64,000 nucleotides of DNA from JALORV01 sp963775635 (GCA_963775635.1 CAVZJO010000016.1:310001-374000); one strand, 5' to 3'. Numbered from the stretch's first letter, positions 1 through 9,679 are shown. The notes: a model not told the origin generated them from the sequence alone. Numbers and translations are program-made.

Positions 1-165
1 CGCGTGCGCAACGGCCGTGCGTTCCTCGGGCGTCGACTCGCGGTCGATGCGCGCTACCTCGACCAGCAGCGCGGCGGTGGCGAGCTGGATCGCATGGCGG
101 TCGTCGGCGGGTGAGGCCGGCGCTGCGATGTTGCGGTCAAAGAAATCGCGGATCGAGTTCAGCAT
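1..165 (-). CDS. TerB-family (tellurite-resistance-like) protein, N-terminal part
   Basis: This reverse-strand frame begins with ATG at 165 and runs off the left edge after 55 codons. The translation starts MLNSIRDFFDRNIAAP and continues with a helix-rich stretch (HAIQLATAALLVEVARID), which resembles the start of the cytoplasmic TerB/COG4103 family; in that family the residues after the helix bear conserved acidic positions. Known: TerB-like domains are all-helical and metal-associated, with no enzymatic role established for this subgroup. The C-terminal half is outside the window, so neither length nor catalytic integrity can be judged. No operon partner is visible on this side. Confidence 0.6.
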   Translation of the reverse strand, partial: MLNSIRDFFDRNIAAPASPADDRHAIQLATAALLVEVARIDRESTPEERTAVAHA

Positions 166-268
166 CGAGCGAGTGTACGAGCGCGCGGGAACCCATCTCG
201 GAATCCCCGATGCAACCCCACGGGCTCTAAGGTAGGCTCCGCACTTGGGCGCGGGAGGCTTGGGGCTG

Positions 269-519
269 ATGGGCGATTGGCTGCGATCCGTGTTCGGTTC
301 GAATGCGCTGCTGTCCGGTGGGTTGGCGCTGCTGGGCTTGCTAGCTGTCTGGGTTGCTTCGGCGGCCGCGCGTTTCACCTGCGAAGTCGCCCCGATCGCT
401 GATCGCCGGCGCAGGTTCTGGAGCGGTTGCTCAAAGCCCGCGGACTCGAAGAGGCCATCGCCCTGTTCAACGACAACGACGCTCCGGAACGACCGGCCGC
501 GCGACCGCGCGCAGCCTGA
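269..519 (+). CDS. Small single-pass membrane protein, frame broken
   Basis: The ATG at 269 opens a frame with an N-terminal hydrophobic segment (residues about 11-33, rich in Leu/Ala/Val) after MGDWLRSVFGS. Near position 410 the sensible reading moves to another frame, which ends at a TGA at 517-519 with a soluble helix (QVLERLLKARGLEEAIALF). The whole span is 251 nt, so one base is missing or two are extra. If repaired it would be about 83 residues with one membrane helix and a short acidic tail. I do not recognise the family. The gene is divergent from the TerB-like gene. Confidence 0.45.
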
Positions 520-547
520 CCGGTGCGGCTGCGGCTCACCAGCGCGG

Positions 548-599
548 CCCCTTTGGGACGACCCCAAAAGGGGACAGCCCCCCACCGCCATGGGGGGGG
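548..599. repeat. Two adjacent GC-rich hairpins
   Basis: CCCCTTTGGG at 548-557 pairs, with one T missing, with CCCCAAAAGGGG at 562-573. Directly after it, CCCCCC (578-583) faces a run of eight G (592-599). This fills the gap before the DUF1302 gene. Similar CCCC...GGGGACAGCCC text recurs at 16792-16833, so it is probably a dispersed intergenic repeat. It could also act as a transcription stop for the gene at 269-519, but there is no T-run. Confidence 0.5.
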
Positions 600-676
600 C
601 ATCGAGTCGCTATTCCCACCATATTTCGGCCGCAGGAACAAACTGGTCATACGACCGCCTACAGGGGAGCCATTCC

Positions 677-2550
677 ATGGAATACGAGCAGACCGCCGGC
701 GCGCGCCGCGGCCTCCGACTGACAGTCATCAGCGCCGCGCTGGCGGCGGCCTTCGCGCTGCCCGGTGCGGTTGGCGCGTTCGAGATCAACACTGGAAACG
801 AAGATATCCAGCTGCGCTGGGACAACACCGTCCGGCTCAACATCGTCGAGCGCATCGAAGCACAAGACGAGGCGATGCTGAAGAACCCGAACTTCGACGA
901 CGGCGATCGCAACTTCGACCGCGGCCGCGTGTTCACTCGGATCGACTGGCTCACCGAGTTCGACGTCATCTGGAAGCGCCAACTGGGATTCCGCGTCAGC
1001 GCTGCTGGCTGGTGGGATCCGGCGTACGACCGCCTGAACAACAGCTCGACGCAGACGTCGAACCACCTGGTCTTCGGCCGTCCGGCGCTGGGCCTGCCTG
1101 CCTACACCGAACGTTATGCGGAGGGCCCATCGGGCGAATTCCTCGACGTGTTCGGCTTCGGCAAGTTCGACATCGGCGACGTGCCGGTCAATGTCAAGCT
1201 TGGCCAGACGACGGTGTTCTGGGGCGAGAGCCTGCTGTTCAACGGCGCGATTCACAGCGTCGCGTATTCGCAGAACCCGATCGATGTGTGGAAGGGCGTG
1301 GCGACGCCGGGCTCGGAAGCCAAGGAACTGTTCCGTCCGCGCGTCGGGTTGAATGTCCAGGCCCAGGTCGCCCAGGACGTCTCGGTGATGGCCCAGTACT
1401 TCTTCAACTGGCAGCGCTTCAGCAACCAGGCCTTCCGCTATCCGGAGTCGGGGTCCTACCTATCAATCGGCGACGCCTTGCTGTGGGGCGGCGAGTCGCA
1501 GATCACGAACGCGACCGGCACGCAGCGTGTCTGGCGCGGCACCGACATCACGCCGGAAGAGAACACGGGCAACTGGGGCCTGGCGGCGAAGTGGAGCCCC
1601 GAATGGCTCGACGGCACGCTCGGCGGGTACTACCGCCGCACCTACGACATGCAGCCGCAAGCCATGGCGACGCCGGCGGTGGTGCCGGGGGTTCCGGCTG
1701 CAGTCTGTGCGCCGCGCGGCGGAGTCCCGCTGCCAGGCAATCTCTGCTTCGTCAACCCGCAGGCGGCTTCGCTGCAGGAGGTGCTCACTCTGGGTAAAGT
1801 CGGCCAGTACAACGCGGCCTTCGGCTCGGACATCGACATCTTCGGCGTGAGTCTCTCGAAGAACATCGCCGGCGTCAGCATCGGCGCGGAACTCTCTTAC
1901 CGGCGCAATCAGCCGCTGGTGTCCGATCCGGTCCAAGTCCTCCCGGCGGCGTTTGTTCCGCTGTTGCCGGGCTCGATCGCGACCACTGCGCTTCCGGAGG
2001 GTGACACCCCGGGCGCCAAGGGCTCGACGATGCACGGGCTGGTCAACGCGCTCGGCATCATCAACAAGACTCCGGTGTTCGACACGGCAGTGTGGAACGC
2101 CGAGCTGACCTGGATGACCTGGCTCGACGTCAGCCAGAACGAGGCGGTGTTCAGGGGCCGAGACAACTACAATCAGATCGACCGGGCCTCGAAGAACTAC
2201 TTTGGCCTCGCGCTCAACTTCACGCCGACCTGGTTCCAGGTGCTGCCCGGGCGTCGACCTGCTGATGCCGCTGTCCTGGGCGCAGGGTATCTCCGGCAAC
2301 TCAGCCATCACCGCGGGCGGGAGCAAGGGTGCCGGCAACTTCGCCATCGGCGTCGCCGCCGACATCTACCAAAAGTACCGGATCGACCTGAAGTACGTCG
2401 GCTTCTATGGTGACTACTCGACCTGCCCGCGCATCGGGCCGCCGGCGCACGGGGACCTGCGTCAACGGTGCGGCCGACATCTTGAACGGTTTCAACGCCA
2501 CCTTATCCGATCGCGACTTCATCGCGCTGACCTTCAAGACCACATTCTGA
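677..2550 (+). CDS. DUF1302 family outer-envelope protein (two frame breaks)
   Basis: The ATG at 677 follows a good ribosome site (AGGGGAG, 662-668). A signal peptide ends near ALPGAVGAFE. The mature protein is rich in aromatic and alternating residues typical of beta strands and matches the DUF1302 family, which usually sits beside DUF1329. The frame breaks near 2247, where removing one C from the CCCGGG run restores LPGVDLL, and again near 2430-2450; the true end, KTTF then stop, is at 2550. With both repaired it is about 624 residues, a normal family length. Known: these proteins co-occur with RND transporters in degraders of hydrophobic compounds, and the exact role is unproven. It is first in a co-directional set with DUF1329, YCF48 and RND genes. 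Confidence 0.85.
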
Positions 2551-2567
2551 GAACGAGGAGGCAACCT

Positions 2568-3929
2568 ATGTTTCGCAAGAATTTGATCGCGGCGTCGCTC
2601 GCCGCGCTCGCCAGCGGGGCGGCCTACGCGACCGCCACCGCCGAAGAGGCCAAGCAGCTCGGCACGACGCTGACGCCGATCGGCGCCGAGAAGGCCGGCA
2701 ACAAGGACGGCACGATCCCCGAGTGGACCGGCGGGTTGACCGCGATTCCGGCGACGTACCAGAAGGGCAGCGGCATCCGGCCCGACCCGTTTGCCAACGA
2801 AAAGCCCCGGCTAACCATCGACGCCAAGAACGTTGGGCAGCACGCCGACAAGCTCACCGCCGGCACACAGGAACTGATCAAGCGCCACCCGAACACGATG
2901 CGGCTTGACGTGTATCCGACGCACCGCACGATGGGCTTCCCGAAGCGGATCTACGAGAACACGTTCAAGAACGCCACCAACGCGAAGTCGATCAACAACG
3001 GGGACGGCGTCGAGAACTCGCTGCCAGGCTACCCGTTCCCGATCCCGAAGTCGGGCAACGAGGGGATGTGGAACCACCTGATGCGCTACTCGGGCTACGC
3101 CTACTCGTTCAAATACGACAACTGGAACGTCGACTCGGCGGGCGTGGCGACGCTGGCGCTGACAGCCGAGGGCTGGCAGGAATACCCGCTCAACGATCCC
3201 AAGCGCACCGAGGTCGTCAAGGCCAGCGACGGCTACTGGAAGCTCAAGCTGCTCTATCAGGGCCCGGCGCGCCGGGCCGGCGAGGGCCTGATGGGGCTCG
3301 ACTTTGTCGACCCGGTGGCGCAGCCGCGCAAGGCCTGGCAGTACCTGCCGGGGCAGCGCCGCGTCAAGCTCGCGCCCGACATCTCGTACGACACGCCGAA
3401 CCCCGGGTCCGCCGGCGTCGCGACCTATGACGAGGCGTTCATCTTCAACGGGGCGATGGACCGCTACGAGTGGAAGATCGTCGGCAAGAAGGAGATGTAC
3501 GTCCCGTACAACGGCTACCGGCTGATGTACGCGAAGAGCCCGGCCGATGTGATGAAGCCTGGGCACGTCAACCCAGACCTGATGCGCTGGGAGCTGCATC
3601 GTGTCTGGGTGGTCGAGGCGACGCTCAAGCCCGGCAAGCGCCATATCTACGCGAAGCGGGTGTTCTATCTCGACGAGGACTCGTGGGTCGCGGTGGCGTC
3701 TGACCAGTACGATGCGCGTGGCCAACTGTTCGTGTCGGGCTTCAACAACCCGGCGTTCGCATACGACAACCAGGCCGTGCTGATCGATAACTACATGCTG
3801 TACAACTTTGCCGTCGGCGCCTACACGATGTCGGGCCTGACGGGCCATTACTTCGGGCACAAGTTCGGTGATGCGTTGCCGCCGTCGCAGTGGTCCGCGG
3901 AGGCGCTCGCCGGCGCGGGCGTCCGCTAG
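2568..3929 (+). CDS. DUF1329 periplasmic/outer-membrane protein
   Basis: The ATG at 2568 sits 17 nt after the DUF1302 stop, with AGGAGG as ribosome site. The 453-residue product starts with a signal peptide (MFRKNLIAASLAALASGAAYA). Family hallmarks are the LGTTLTPIGAEKAGN start, the DGTIPEWTGGL motif, and late aromatic blocks such as RHIYAKRVFYLDEDSW. Known: DUF1329 proteins have a LolB-like lipid-binding fold and are almost always encoded beside DUF1302. Inference: the pair handles a hydrophobic substrate at the outer membrane, with the RND protein at 5154-7640. The reading frame is intact. Confidence 0.88.
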   Translation: MFRKNLIAASLAALASGAAYATATAEEAKQLGTTLTPIGAEKAGNKDGTIPEWTGGLTAIPATYQKGSGIRPDPFANEKPRLTIDAKNVGQHADKLTAGTQELIKRHPNTMRLDVYPTHRTMGFPKRIYENTFKNATNAKSINNGDGVENSLPGYPFPIPKSGNEGMWNHLMRYSGYAYSFKYDNWNVDSAGVATLALTAEGWQEYPLNDPKRTEVVKASDGYWKLKLLYQGPARRAGEGLMGLDFVDPVAQPRKAWQYLPGQRRVKLAPDISYDTPNPGSAGVATYDEAFIFNGAMDRYEWKIVGKKEMYVPYNGYRLMYAKSPADVMKPGHVNPDLMRWELHRVWVVEATLKPGKRHIYAKRVFYLDEDSWVAVASDQYDARGQLFVSGFNNPAFAYDNQAVLIDNYMLYNFAVGAYTMSGLTGHYFGHKFGDALPPSQWSAEALAGAGVR

Positions 3930-4049
3930 CAGCAGGGCTTCGCGGACGTGGCCGTGACTTTGGCCGGGTCCGCGGAGCACAATTCCGGGTCCTGAAAGGC
4001 GCGCCGTGCCCCGGCGCGCGAGGTCGCTTCCACTGGAAGGAGCCGAGAT

Positions 4050-5126
4050 ATGAATCCGATTCGCCGACTCGCTGCGGTTGCCACGAGCGCGCTTTGCGTG
4101 AGCGCGCCGCTCGCGTGGGGCGCGGCGTTCGTCGATCCGCTCACCGTGCCGGCGCAGGTGTCGCCGCTGGCGCAGAAGAGCCTGCTGCAGAGCGTCGCCA
4201 AGGCGGGCGCTCGGTTCGTCGCAGTCGGCCAGCGCGGCCATATCCTGTACTCAGACGACAGCGGTGCGACTTGGACGCAGGCCAAAGTGCCGGTGAGCTC
4301 CGACTTGACCGCAGTCACCTTCGTCGACGACAAGAAGGGGTGGGCTGTCGGCCACGACGGTGTCATCCTGCACAGCGTCGACGGCGGCCAGACCTGGACG
4401 TTGCAGCTCGAAGGTCGCCAGGCCAATGACCTGCTGCTCACCTACATGCAGAACCAGGCTGCCGCGAAGCCGCAGTCGACCGAGACGACAGGACTGCTCG
4501 AGGAGGCGAAGCGCTTCAAGGAGCAAGGCTCCGACAAGCCGTTCCTCGACGTCTGGTTCGCCGACGCGAACAACGGTTACGTTGTGGGCGCGTACAACCT
4601 GATCTTCCGGACCAGCGACGGCGGCAAGACCTGGGAGCCGTTGTTCGACCAGACCGACAACCCCAAGCTGCTGAACTTCTACGCGATCCGGCCGGTAGGA
4701 GGTGACATCTACATCGCCGGCGAGGCGGGGTTGGTGCTGAAACTCGACCGGGACGCCAAGCGCTTTCGCGCTCAATCGCTCCCGTACAAGGGCAGCTACT
4801 TCGGTGTGACCGGTGACAAGAGCGCGGTCGTCGTGTTCGGCCTGCGCGGCAACGTCTTTCGCAGCGCAGACGGAGGCGGAAGCTGGCAGAAGGTGGAAGC
4901 CGGTCTGCCGGCCGCGATCACCGCCGGCGCGATTCTGGGTGACGGCACGATCGTGCTCGCCGACGCCGGCGGCCGCTACGTGCAGTCCAGCGATTCCGGC
5001 CGCACTTTCAGTCCGGCCGCGGTGGAGCGGCCGCTGCCGGTTTCCGGCTTTGCCGACGCGGGGAACCACCGCGTTGTCCAGGCGGGCGTGGCCGGCGTGT
5101 CGGTCGCCGAACTGAAAGCGCGTTGA
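4050..5126 (+). CDS. YCF48-like beta-propeller periplasmic protein
   Basis: The ATG at 4050 follows GGAAGGAG (4036-4043). The 358-residue product has a signal peptide (residues 1-25) and repeated BNR/YCF48-like blades: HILYSDDSGATW, VILHSVDGGQTW, LIFRTSDGGKTW and VFRSADGGGSW. Known: Ycf48/Hcf136 helps photosystem II assembly in phototrophs, but in heterotrophic proteobacteria homologues are encoded with DUF1302/DUF1329 and MMPL transporters and are thought to be accessory to them. The gene lies 27 nt before the RND gene and is probably co-transcribed with it. No photosynthesis genes are in the window, so a photosynthetic role is unlikely. Confidence 0.85.
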   Translation: MNPIRRLAAVATSALCVSAPLAWGAAFVDPLTVPAQVSPLAQKSLLQSVAKAGARFVAVGQRGHILYSDDSGATWTQAKVPVSSDLTAVTFVDDKKGWAVGHDGVILHSVDGGQTWTLQLEGRQANDLLLTYMQNQAAAKPQSTETTGLLEEAKRFKEQGSDKPFLDVWFADANNGYVVGAYNLIFRTSDGGKTWEPLFDQTDNPKLLNFYAIRPVGGDIYIAGEAGLVLKLDRDAKRFRAQSLPYKGSYFGVTGDKSAVVVFGLRGNVFRSADGGGSWQKVEAGLPAAITAGAILGDGTIVLADAGGRYVQSSDSGRTFSPAAVERPLPVSGFADAGNHRVVQAGVAGVSVAELKAR

Positions 5127-5153
5127 GTTCTCCCTACGCGAGGAAGAGCAACC

Positions 5154-7640
5154 ATGCACGCAGGCGACGACGATCTCGACCAGATGCCGGTGGTCCGCAA
5201 TCTCGCGGACTTCGATCCGAAATCGGGCAGCCTGCTCGAGCGGGTGGTGTTCAACAACCGGCTCGCGATGGTGATCGTCTGCGCGATCGCGACGGTGGCG
5301 TTGGTCTGGGCGGCCGCCACGAAGCTGGAGCTGAACGCGAGCTTCGAGAAGATGCTCCCGCAGAACCAGCCCTACATCAAGAATTACCTGGAGTCCCAGA
5401 AGGACCTGCGCGGCCTCGGCAACGTGGTGCGAGTAGTCGTCGAGAACGTCGACGGCGACATCTTCGATCCGGCCTATCTCGAAGCGTTGAAGCAGATCAA
5501 CGACGAGCTGTTCCTGACGCCGGGCGTCGACCGGGCTTGGGTCAAGTCGCTGTGGACGCCGGCCGTGCGCTGGACCGAAGTGACCGAGGAGGGCTTCCGC
5601 GGCGGACCGGTGATGCCGGACACCTACGACGGCTCGCCGAAGGGCGTCGAGCAGCTGCGCCAGAACATCGCCCGCTCGGGCATCGTCGGGAGCCTGGTCG
5701 CCAACGATTTCAAGTCGAGCATGATCCAGGTGCCACTGCTCGACACGGAGCCGGTCAGCGGCAAGCGCATCGACTACCAGGGCCTGTCGAAGGTGCTGGA
5801 AGGCAAGATCCGCGACAAGTACGAGCTCGCCAAGACGATCGACTCCAAGGTGGTCGGCAAGGAAACGCCGAAGATCAAGGTGCACGTGATCGGCTTCGCG
5901 AAGCTGATCGGCGAGCTGATCGACGGGCTGGTCAAGGTGATGGTGTTCTTCGCCATCTCGGCGCTGATCGCCACGATCATCATCTACTTCTACACGCGCT
6001 GCGTGCGCAGCACCGCGCTCGTGATCGCCTGCTCGATGATCGCCGTGGCGTGGCAGCTCGGGCTGGTCGCGCTGCTCGGCTTCGAGCTCGACCCGTACTC
6101 GATCCTGGTGCCGTTCCTGGTGTTCGCGATCGGCGTGTCGCATGGCGCGCAGAAGATGAACGGAATCATGCAGGACATCGGCCGCGGCACGCAGAAGCTC
6201 GTCGCCGCCCGATACACGTTCCGCCGGCTGTTCCTCGCGGGGCTGACGGCGCTCATCGCCGACGCGGTCGGTTTCGCGGTGCTGATGCTGATCGACATCC
6301 CCGTGATCAAGGAACTGGCGCTGACCGCCAGCATCGGCGTGGCGGTGCTGATCTTCACCAATCTGCTCCTGCTGCCGGTGCTGCTCTCCTACACCGGGGT
6401 CAGCGCAAGCGCGGCCGAGCGCAGCCTGAAGGAGGAGCGGGAGGAGACCCGCGGGCGTGGCCTGGGCAAGCTGTGGGGTTTCCTCGACCTGTTCACGACC
6501 CGGCGCTGGGCGCTCGGGGCGATCGGCGCCTCGGCGGTGCTCGCGATCGTCGGCTACGCGGTCAGCACGCAGCTCAAGATCGGCGACCTCGATCCCGGGG
6601 CGCCGGAGCTGCGCGCCGACTCGCGCTACAACCGCGACAATGCGTTCATCACGAAGAACTTCACGCTGTCCTCGGACCAGTTCGCCGTGATCGTGAAGAC
6701 GCCGACAGAAGGGTGCCTCAAGTACGAGACGCTGATCGACGCCGACCGTCTCGCCTGGGCGCTGCGCCAGGTGCCCGGTGTGCAGACTACGGCGACGCTC
6801 GCCGACGCGGCACGCCAGATCACAGCCGGCTCGTTCGAGGGCAACCCGAAGTGGCTCACGATCAACCGCAACCAGGACGTGCTCAATTACGCGGCGCAGC
6901 AGGCCTCGTCCAACAATCCCGACATGTTCAATACGTCGTGCTCTGTGATGCCGGTGATCGCTTACCTCTCCGATCACAAGGCCGAGACGCTCGACCGCGT
7001 CGTCAAGGCCGCCGAGGCCTTCGCCGAGTCGCATAACGACAAAGACCGCCAGTTCCTGCTCGCCGCGGGCAGTGCCGGCATCGACGCCGCCACCAACATC
7101 GTCGTGCGCAAGGCCTGGATCGAGATGCTGTTCTACGTCTACGCGGCCGTGATCGTGCTCTGCTTCATCACCTTCCGCAGTTGGCGCGCGGTGATTGTCG
7201 CGGTGCTGCCGCTGGTGGTCACGTCGATCCTGTGCGAAGCGCTAATGGTCGCGCTCGGGATCGGCGTCAAGGTCGCCACGCTGCCGGTGATCGCGCTGGG
7301 TGTCGGTATCGGCGTCGACTACGCGCTCTACCTGCTATCGGTGCAACTCGCGCAGCAGCGCAAGGGTGAGCCGCTCACGCATGCCTACAAGAAGGCGGTG
7401 CAGTTCACCGGCAAGGTCGTGGCGCTCGTGGGGATCACGCTGGCGGCGGGCGTCATTACCTGGGCCTGGTCTCCGATCAAGTTCCAGGCCGACATGGGCA
7501 TCCTGCTTACGTTCATGTTCCTGTGGAACATGATCGGCGCGCTGGTGCTCATCCCCGCGCTGTCGTACTTCCTGCTGCCGACCAAGGTGGTGCGCAAACG
7601 CAGCAAGGCGCCGGTCACTGTAACCCCGGCCCACGCATAG
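5154..7640 (+). CDS. RND/MMPL family inner-membrane transporter
   Basis: The ATG at 5154 has AGGAAGAG 5 nt upstream. The 828-residue protein shows the two-fold RND layout: one helix near residues 38-60, a large periplasmic loop, five helices around residues 255-420, a second lead helix near 455-475, another large loop, and five helices from about 660 to 800. The second bundle includes the GVGIGVDYALYLL motif typical of MMPL/SSD-type members. Known: related proteins move lipids, hopanoids or hydrophobic compounds using the proton gradient. The DUF1302-DUF1329-YCF48-RND order is a recurrent set. The substrate cannot be named from sequence. Confidence 0.9.
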   Translation: MHAGDDDLDQMPVVRNLADFDPKSGSLLERVVFNNRLAMVIVCAIATVALVWAAATKLELNASFEKMLPQNQPYIKNYLESQKDLRGLGNVVRVVVENVDGDIFDPAYLEALKQINDELFLTPGVDRAWVKSLWTPAVRWTEVTEEGFRGGPVMPDTYDGSPKGVEQLRQNIARSGIVGSLVANDFKSSMIQVPLLDTEPVSGKRIDYQGLSKVLEGKIRDKYELAKTIDSKVVGKETPKIKVHVIGFAKLIGELIDGLVKVMVFFAISALIATIIIYFYTRCVRSTALVIACSMIAVAWQLGLVALLGFELDPYSILVPFLVFAIGVSHGAQKMNGIMQDIGRGTQKLVAARYTFRRLFLAGLTALIADAVGFAVLMLIDIPVIKELALTASIGVAVLIFTNLLLLPVLLSYTGVSASAAERSLKEEREETRGRGLGKLWGFLDLFTTRRWALGAIGASAVLAIVGYAVSTQLKIGDLDPGAPELRADSRYNRDNAFITKNFTLSSDQFAVIVKTPTEGCLKYETLIDADRLAWALRQVPGVQTTATLADAARQITAGSFEGNPKWLTINRNQDVLNYAAQQASSNNPDMFNTSCSVMPVIAYLSDHKAETLDRVVKAAEAFAESHNDKDRQFLLAAGSAGIDAATNIVVRKAWIEMLFYVYAAVIVLCFITFRSWRAVIVAVLPLVVTSILCEALMVALGIGVKVATLPVIALGVGIGVDYALYLLSVQLAQQRKGEPLTHAYKKAVQFTGKVVALVGITLAAGVITWAWSPIKFQADMGILLTFMFLWNMIGALVLIPALSYFLLPTKVVRKRSKAPVTVTPAHA

Positions 7641-7653
7641 CTGGACGTCGAAG

Positions 7654-9183
7654 TTGTCGACCGACTTCGATGTCATCATCCTCGGCGCGGGTCTGTCGGG
7701 GATCGGCACCGCGTGCCATCTAGCCCGTGAGTGTCCAAATCGCCGCGTCAGCATCCTCGAGCGGCGCCGCAGAATCGGGGGCACCTGGGATCTTTTCCGT
7801 TATCCGGGCATCCGCTCGGACTCGGACATGGGCACGATGGGCTATGACTTCGCGCCGTGGACCGATAAGCAGTTCCTGGCGGGTGGCAGTGAGATCCGCG
7901 AATACATCAGCGCTGCCGCGGCGCGCGCAGGCGTCGATCGGAAGATCCAGTACGGGCTGAGGTGCACGCGCGCCGAGTGGTCGAGCGCGACCGGATCGTG
8001 GACCGTAACCGCCGTCGACGAAGCGGGCGAAGCGCGCCGGTTCTCGTCTGCCTTTGTGGTGGGCTGTACCGGCTACTACGACTATGACGCGGGCTATCGG
8101 CCGCGCTTCACGGGCGAGGAGCGCTTCAAGGGGCAGATCGTCCACCCGCAGTTCTGGCCCGACGATCTTGACTGCGCTGGCAAGTCGGTGATCGTGATCG
8201 GCAGCGGCGCGACCGCCGTCACGCTGGTTCCGGCGCTGGCGCGCAGCGCCGCGCGCGTGACGATGGTGCAGCGTTCACCGTCCTACATGATGTCGCTGCC
8301 AGCGGTCGACAGCGTATCGGAATGGCTGGCCCGAGTGTTCCCGCGCGGACCGGTTTACCGGCTTGCGCGCCAACGCAATCTGTGGATTTCGCGCGCGCTG
8401 TACAAGGCGTGCCGACGCTGGCCGCGGCTGATGCGATCCTTCCTGCAATGGCACGTCCGCCGGCACGTCGGGCCTGGCATCGACATGTGCCACCTCACGC
8501 CGCGTTACGCGCCGTGGGACGAGCGCCTGTGCTTCGTTCCGGACCACGACCTGTTCGTCGCACTGCGCGAGGGTCGCGCCTCGGTCGAAACCGGCGAGAT
8601 CGAAACCTTTACCGAGTCCGGACTTCGCATGAAGTCGGGACGGTCGATCGATGCCGACGTGATTGTCACCGCGACCGGACTCAACGTGCAGGCGCTCGGT
8701 GGCATCGAGTTGCTAGTCGATGGCGCACCATGTGTGCCGAACCAGCGGATGACTTATAAGGCCGTGCTGATCGAAGGCGTGCCGAACTTCGCGTGGATCT
8801 TCGGTTACACGAACGCGACCTGGACGCTGAAGTCCGATATCGCCGGCCGCTATCTGTGCCGTCTCTTCGCGCATATGGACGCGGTAGGCGCCGAGGTCGT
8901 GGTGCCGCGCGCGAGTACCGGCGACCCCGCGCCGATGGACACCGGCATCTTCGAGTCGCTGAGGTCCGGGTACGCCCGCCGCAGCCACGCGGTGTTGCCG
9001 CGCCAGGGTCGCGCATCACCCTGGCGCGTGCTGATGGACTACGAGCGCGATCGCCGAATGCTGCTGGACGAGCCGATCGCCGACGCGGCGCTGCAGTTCG
9101 GCCGGCACGGCGCGGCCGGCGAGCCAGCGGTGACAGCGACAGCGGCCTGGCCGGAAAAGCCGCTGATCGAGCCCGCCGCGTAA
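7654..9183 (+). CDS. Flavin monooxygenase, Baeyer-Villiger type
   Basis: The gene begins 13 nt after the RND stop with a TTG start giving MSTDFDVIILGAG. Domains: FAD Rossmann fold with GAGLSG at 11-16 and GGTW at 42-45; the diagnostic Baeyer-Villiger fingerprint FKGQIVHPQFWP at 158-169; and the NADPH Rossmann motif GSGATA at 183-188. At 509 residues the length is normal. Known: such enzymes insert oxygen next to a ketone, giving esters or lactones, or hydroxylate N/S atoms. Context: an RND exporter upstream and an AlkK-like ligase downstream suggest degradation of a cyclic or long-chain ketone or alkane. The next gene downstream was once an SDR, now a fragment. Confidence 0.9.
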   Translation: MSTDFDVIILGAGLSGIGTACHLARECPNRRVSILERRRRIGGTWDLFRYPGIRSDSDMGTMGYDFAPWTDKQFLAGGSEIREYISAAAARAGVDRKIQYGLRCTRAEWSSATGSWTVTAVDEAGEARRFSSAFVVGCTGYYDYDAGYRPRFTGEERFKGQIVHPQFWPDDLDCAGKSVIVIGSGATAVTLVPALARSAARVTMVQRSPSYMMSLPAVDSVSEWLARVFPRGPVYRLARQRNLWISRALYKACRRWPRLMRSFLQWHVRRHVGPGIDMCHLTPRYAPWDERLCFVPDHDLFVALREGRASVETGEIETFTESGLRMKSGRSIDADVIVTATGLNVQALGGIELLVDGAPCVPNQRMTYKAVLIEGVPNFAWIFGYTNATWTLKSDIAGRYLCRLFAHMDAVGAEVVVPRASTGDPAPMDTGIFESLRSGYARRSHAVLPRQGRASPWRVLMDYERDRRMLLDEPIADAALQFGRHGAAGEPAVTATAAWPEKPLIEPAA

Positions 9184-9193
9184 TGGCGCGGCA

Positions 9194-9241
9194 ATGAAGG
9201 ATGTCTTTTCCGGAAGGGTCGCCGTCGTCACCGGCGCTGCT
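9194..9241 (+). pseudogene. Remnant of a short-chain dehydrogenase start
   Basis: Ten nt after the monooxygenase stop, an ATG at 9194 opens MKDVFSGRVAVVTGAA, the first strand and start of the glycine motif of an SDR. The expected GxG(I/L)G continuation is absent, and the sequence switches abruptly to unrelated DNA that matches a reverse-strand LuxR/MalT ATPase segment. Only the first 16 codons of the SDR survive. SDRs are common partners of Baeyer-Villiger monooxygenases, so the remnant fits the lost third step of that operon. Confidence 0.55.
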
Positions 9242-9303
9242 TCGCTCCAGCCACGCGGACGCCATTGCGCGAGCAGCGTGGTCTTGCCGAAGCCGCGAGG
9301 GCA
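9241..9303 (-). pseudogene. Fragment of a MalT/LuxR-type ATPase (Walker A)
   Basis: Read on the reverse strand, this stretch encodes PRGFGKTTLLAQWRPRGWSEA without an ORF of useful size around it. GFGKTTLLAQW is the Walker A motif typical of MalT-like LuxR regulators (usual form: R-A-P-A-GFGKTTLLAQW). It abuts the SDR remnant exactly at the breakpoint. No other part of such a regulator is recognisable nearby, so this is a deletion or recombination scar. It is short enough that chance cannot be fully excluded. Confidence 0.4.
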
Positions 9304-9432
9304 CTGACGACCACAGCAGTGCACTCCTGGCTTTCCTCCCCCACCAAAGCCCCACCAAATCGGGTGGGGCGCTGACCGGCACGTCTCCGTAGTCTGCGGT
9401 TGACCGGCTGCAGTGGCCATGGGAGAAAAGCG

Positions 9433-9654
9433 ATGACCGTAGTTCGCACGAAGCACAAGAAGAATCGCATCACGCGCCTGGCGTTGGTGCTCGCCCTGGC
9501 CGTCGTCGCGGCGGCGACCCTAACGGGGCTGGCCGACACGCTGCGCGGCGACGATCACGGGCAGGAGCAACACGCTGTCCCGCCCGAGGTTGCCACCCAC
9601 ATGCACATGTGGCTGGGAGGGCGCAGCGCCGGAGACCTGTTTCCGCAGCGCTGA
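9433..9654 (+). CDS. Small single-helix membrane protein
   Basis: The ATG at 9433 follows GGGAGAAAAG, a good ribosome site. The 73-residue product has a basic start (MTVVRTKHKKNRITR), one hydrophobic helix (about 16-36) and a His/Met-containing tail ending in THMHMWLGG. I do not recognise a family. It lies in the space between the degradation block and the AlkK-like gene, with a second small membrane ORF right after it. The His/Met tail could bind a metal, but this is speculation. Confidence 0.45.
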   Translation: MTVVRTKHKKNRITRLALVLALAVVAAATLTGLADTLRGDDHGQEQHAVPPEVATHMHMWLGGRSAGDLFPQR

Positions 9655-9679
9655 CCGCAGCGTCCCGGACGAGCCACCA

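Noticed and set aside
4050..5126. Photosystem II assembly role for the YCF48-like protein
   Set aside because: No photosynthesis gene is in the window and the neighbours are DUF1302/DUF1329/RND genes, the usual heterotroph context.
4251..7034. A 927-codon open frame on the reverse strand
   Set aside because: It is antisense to the YCF48-like and RND genes, Arg/His/Gly-rich, and has no recognisable domain; it is a by-product of high GC codon use.
5123..7036. A 637-codon forward frame overlapping the RND gene
   Set aside because: It is an Arg-rich out-of-frame shadow of the clearly conserved RND transporter.
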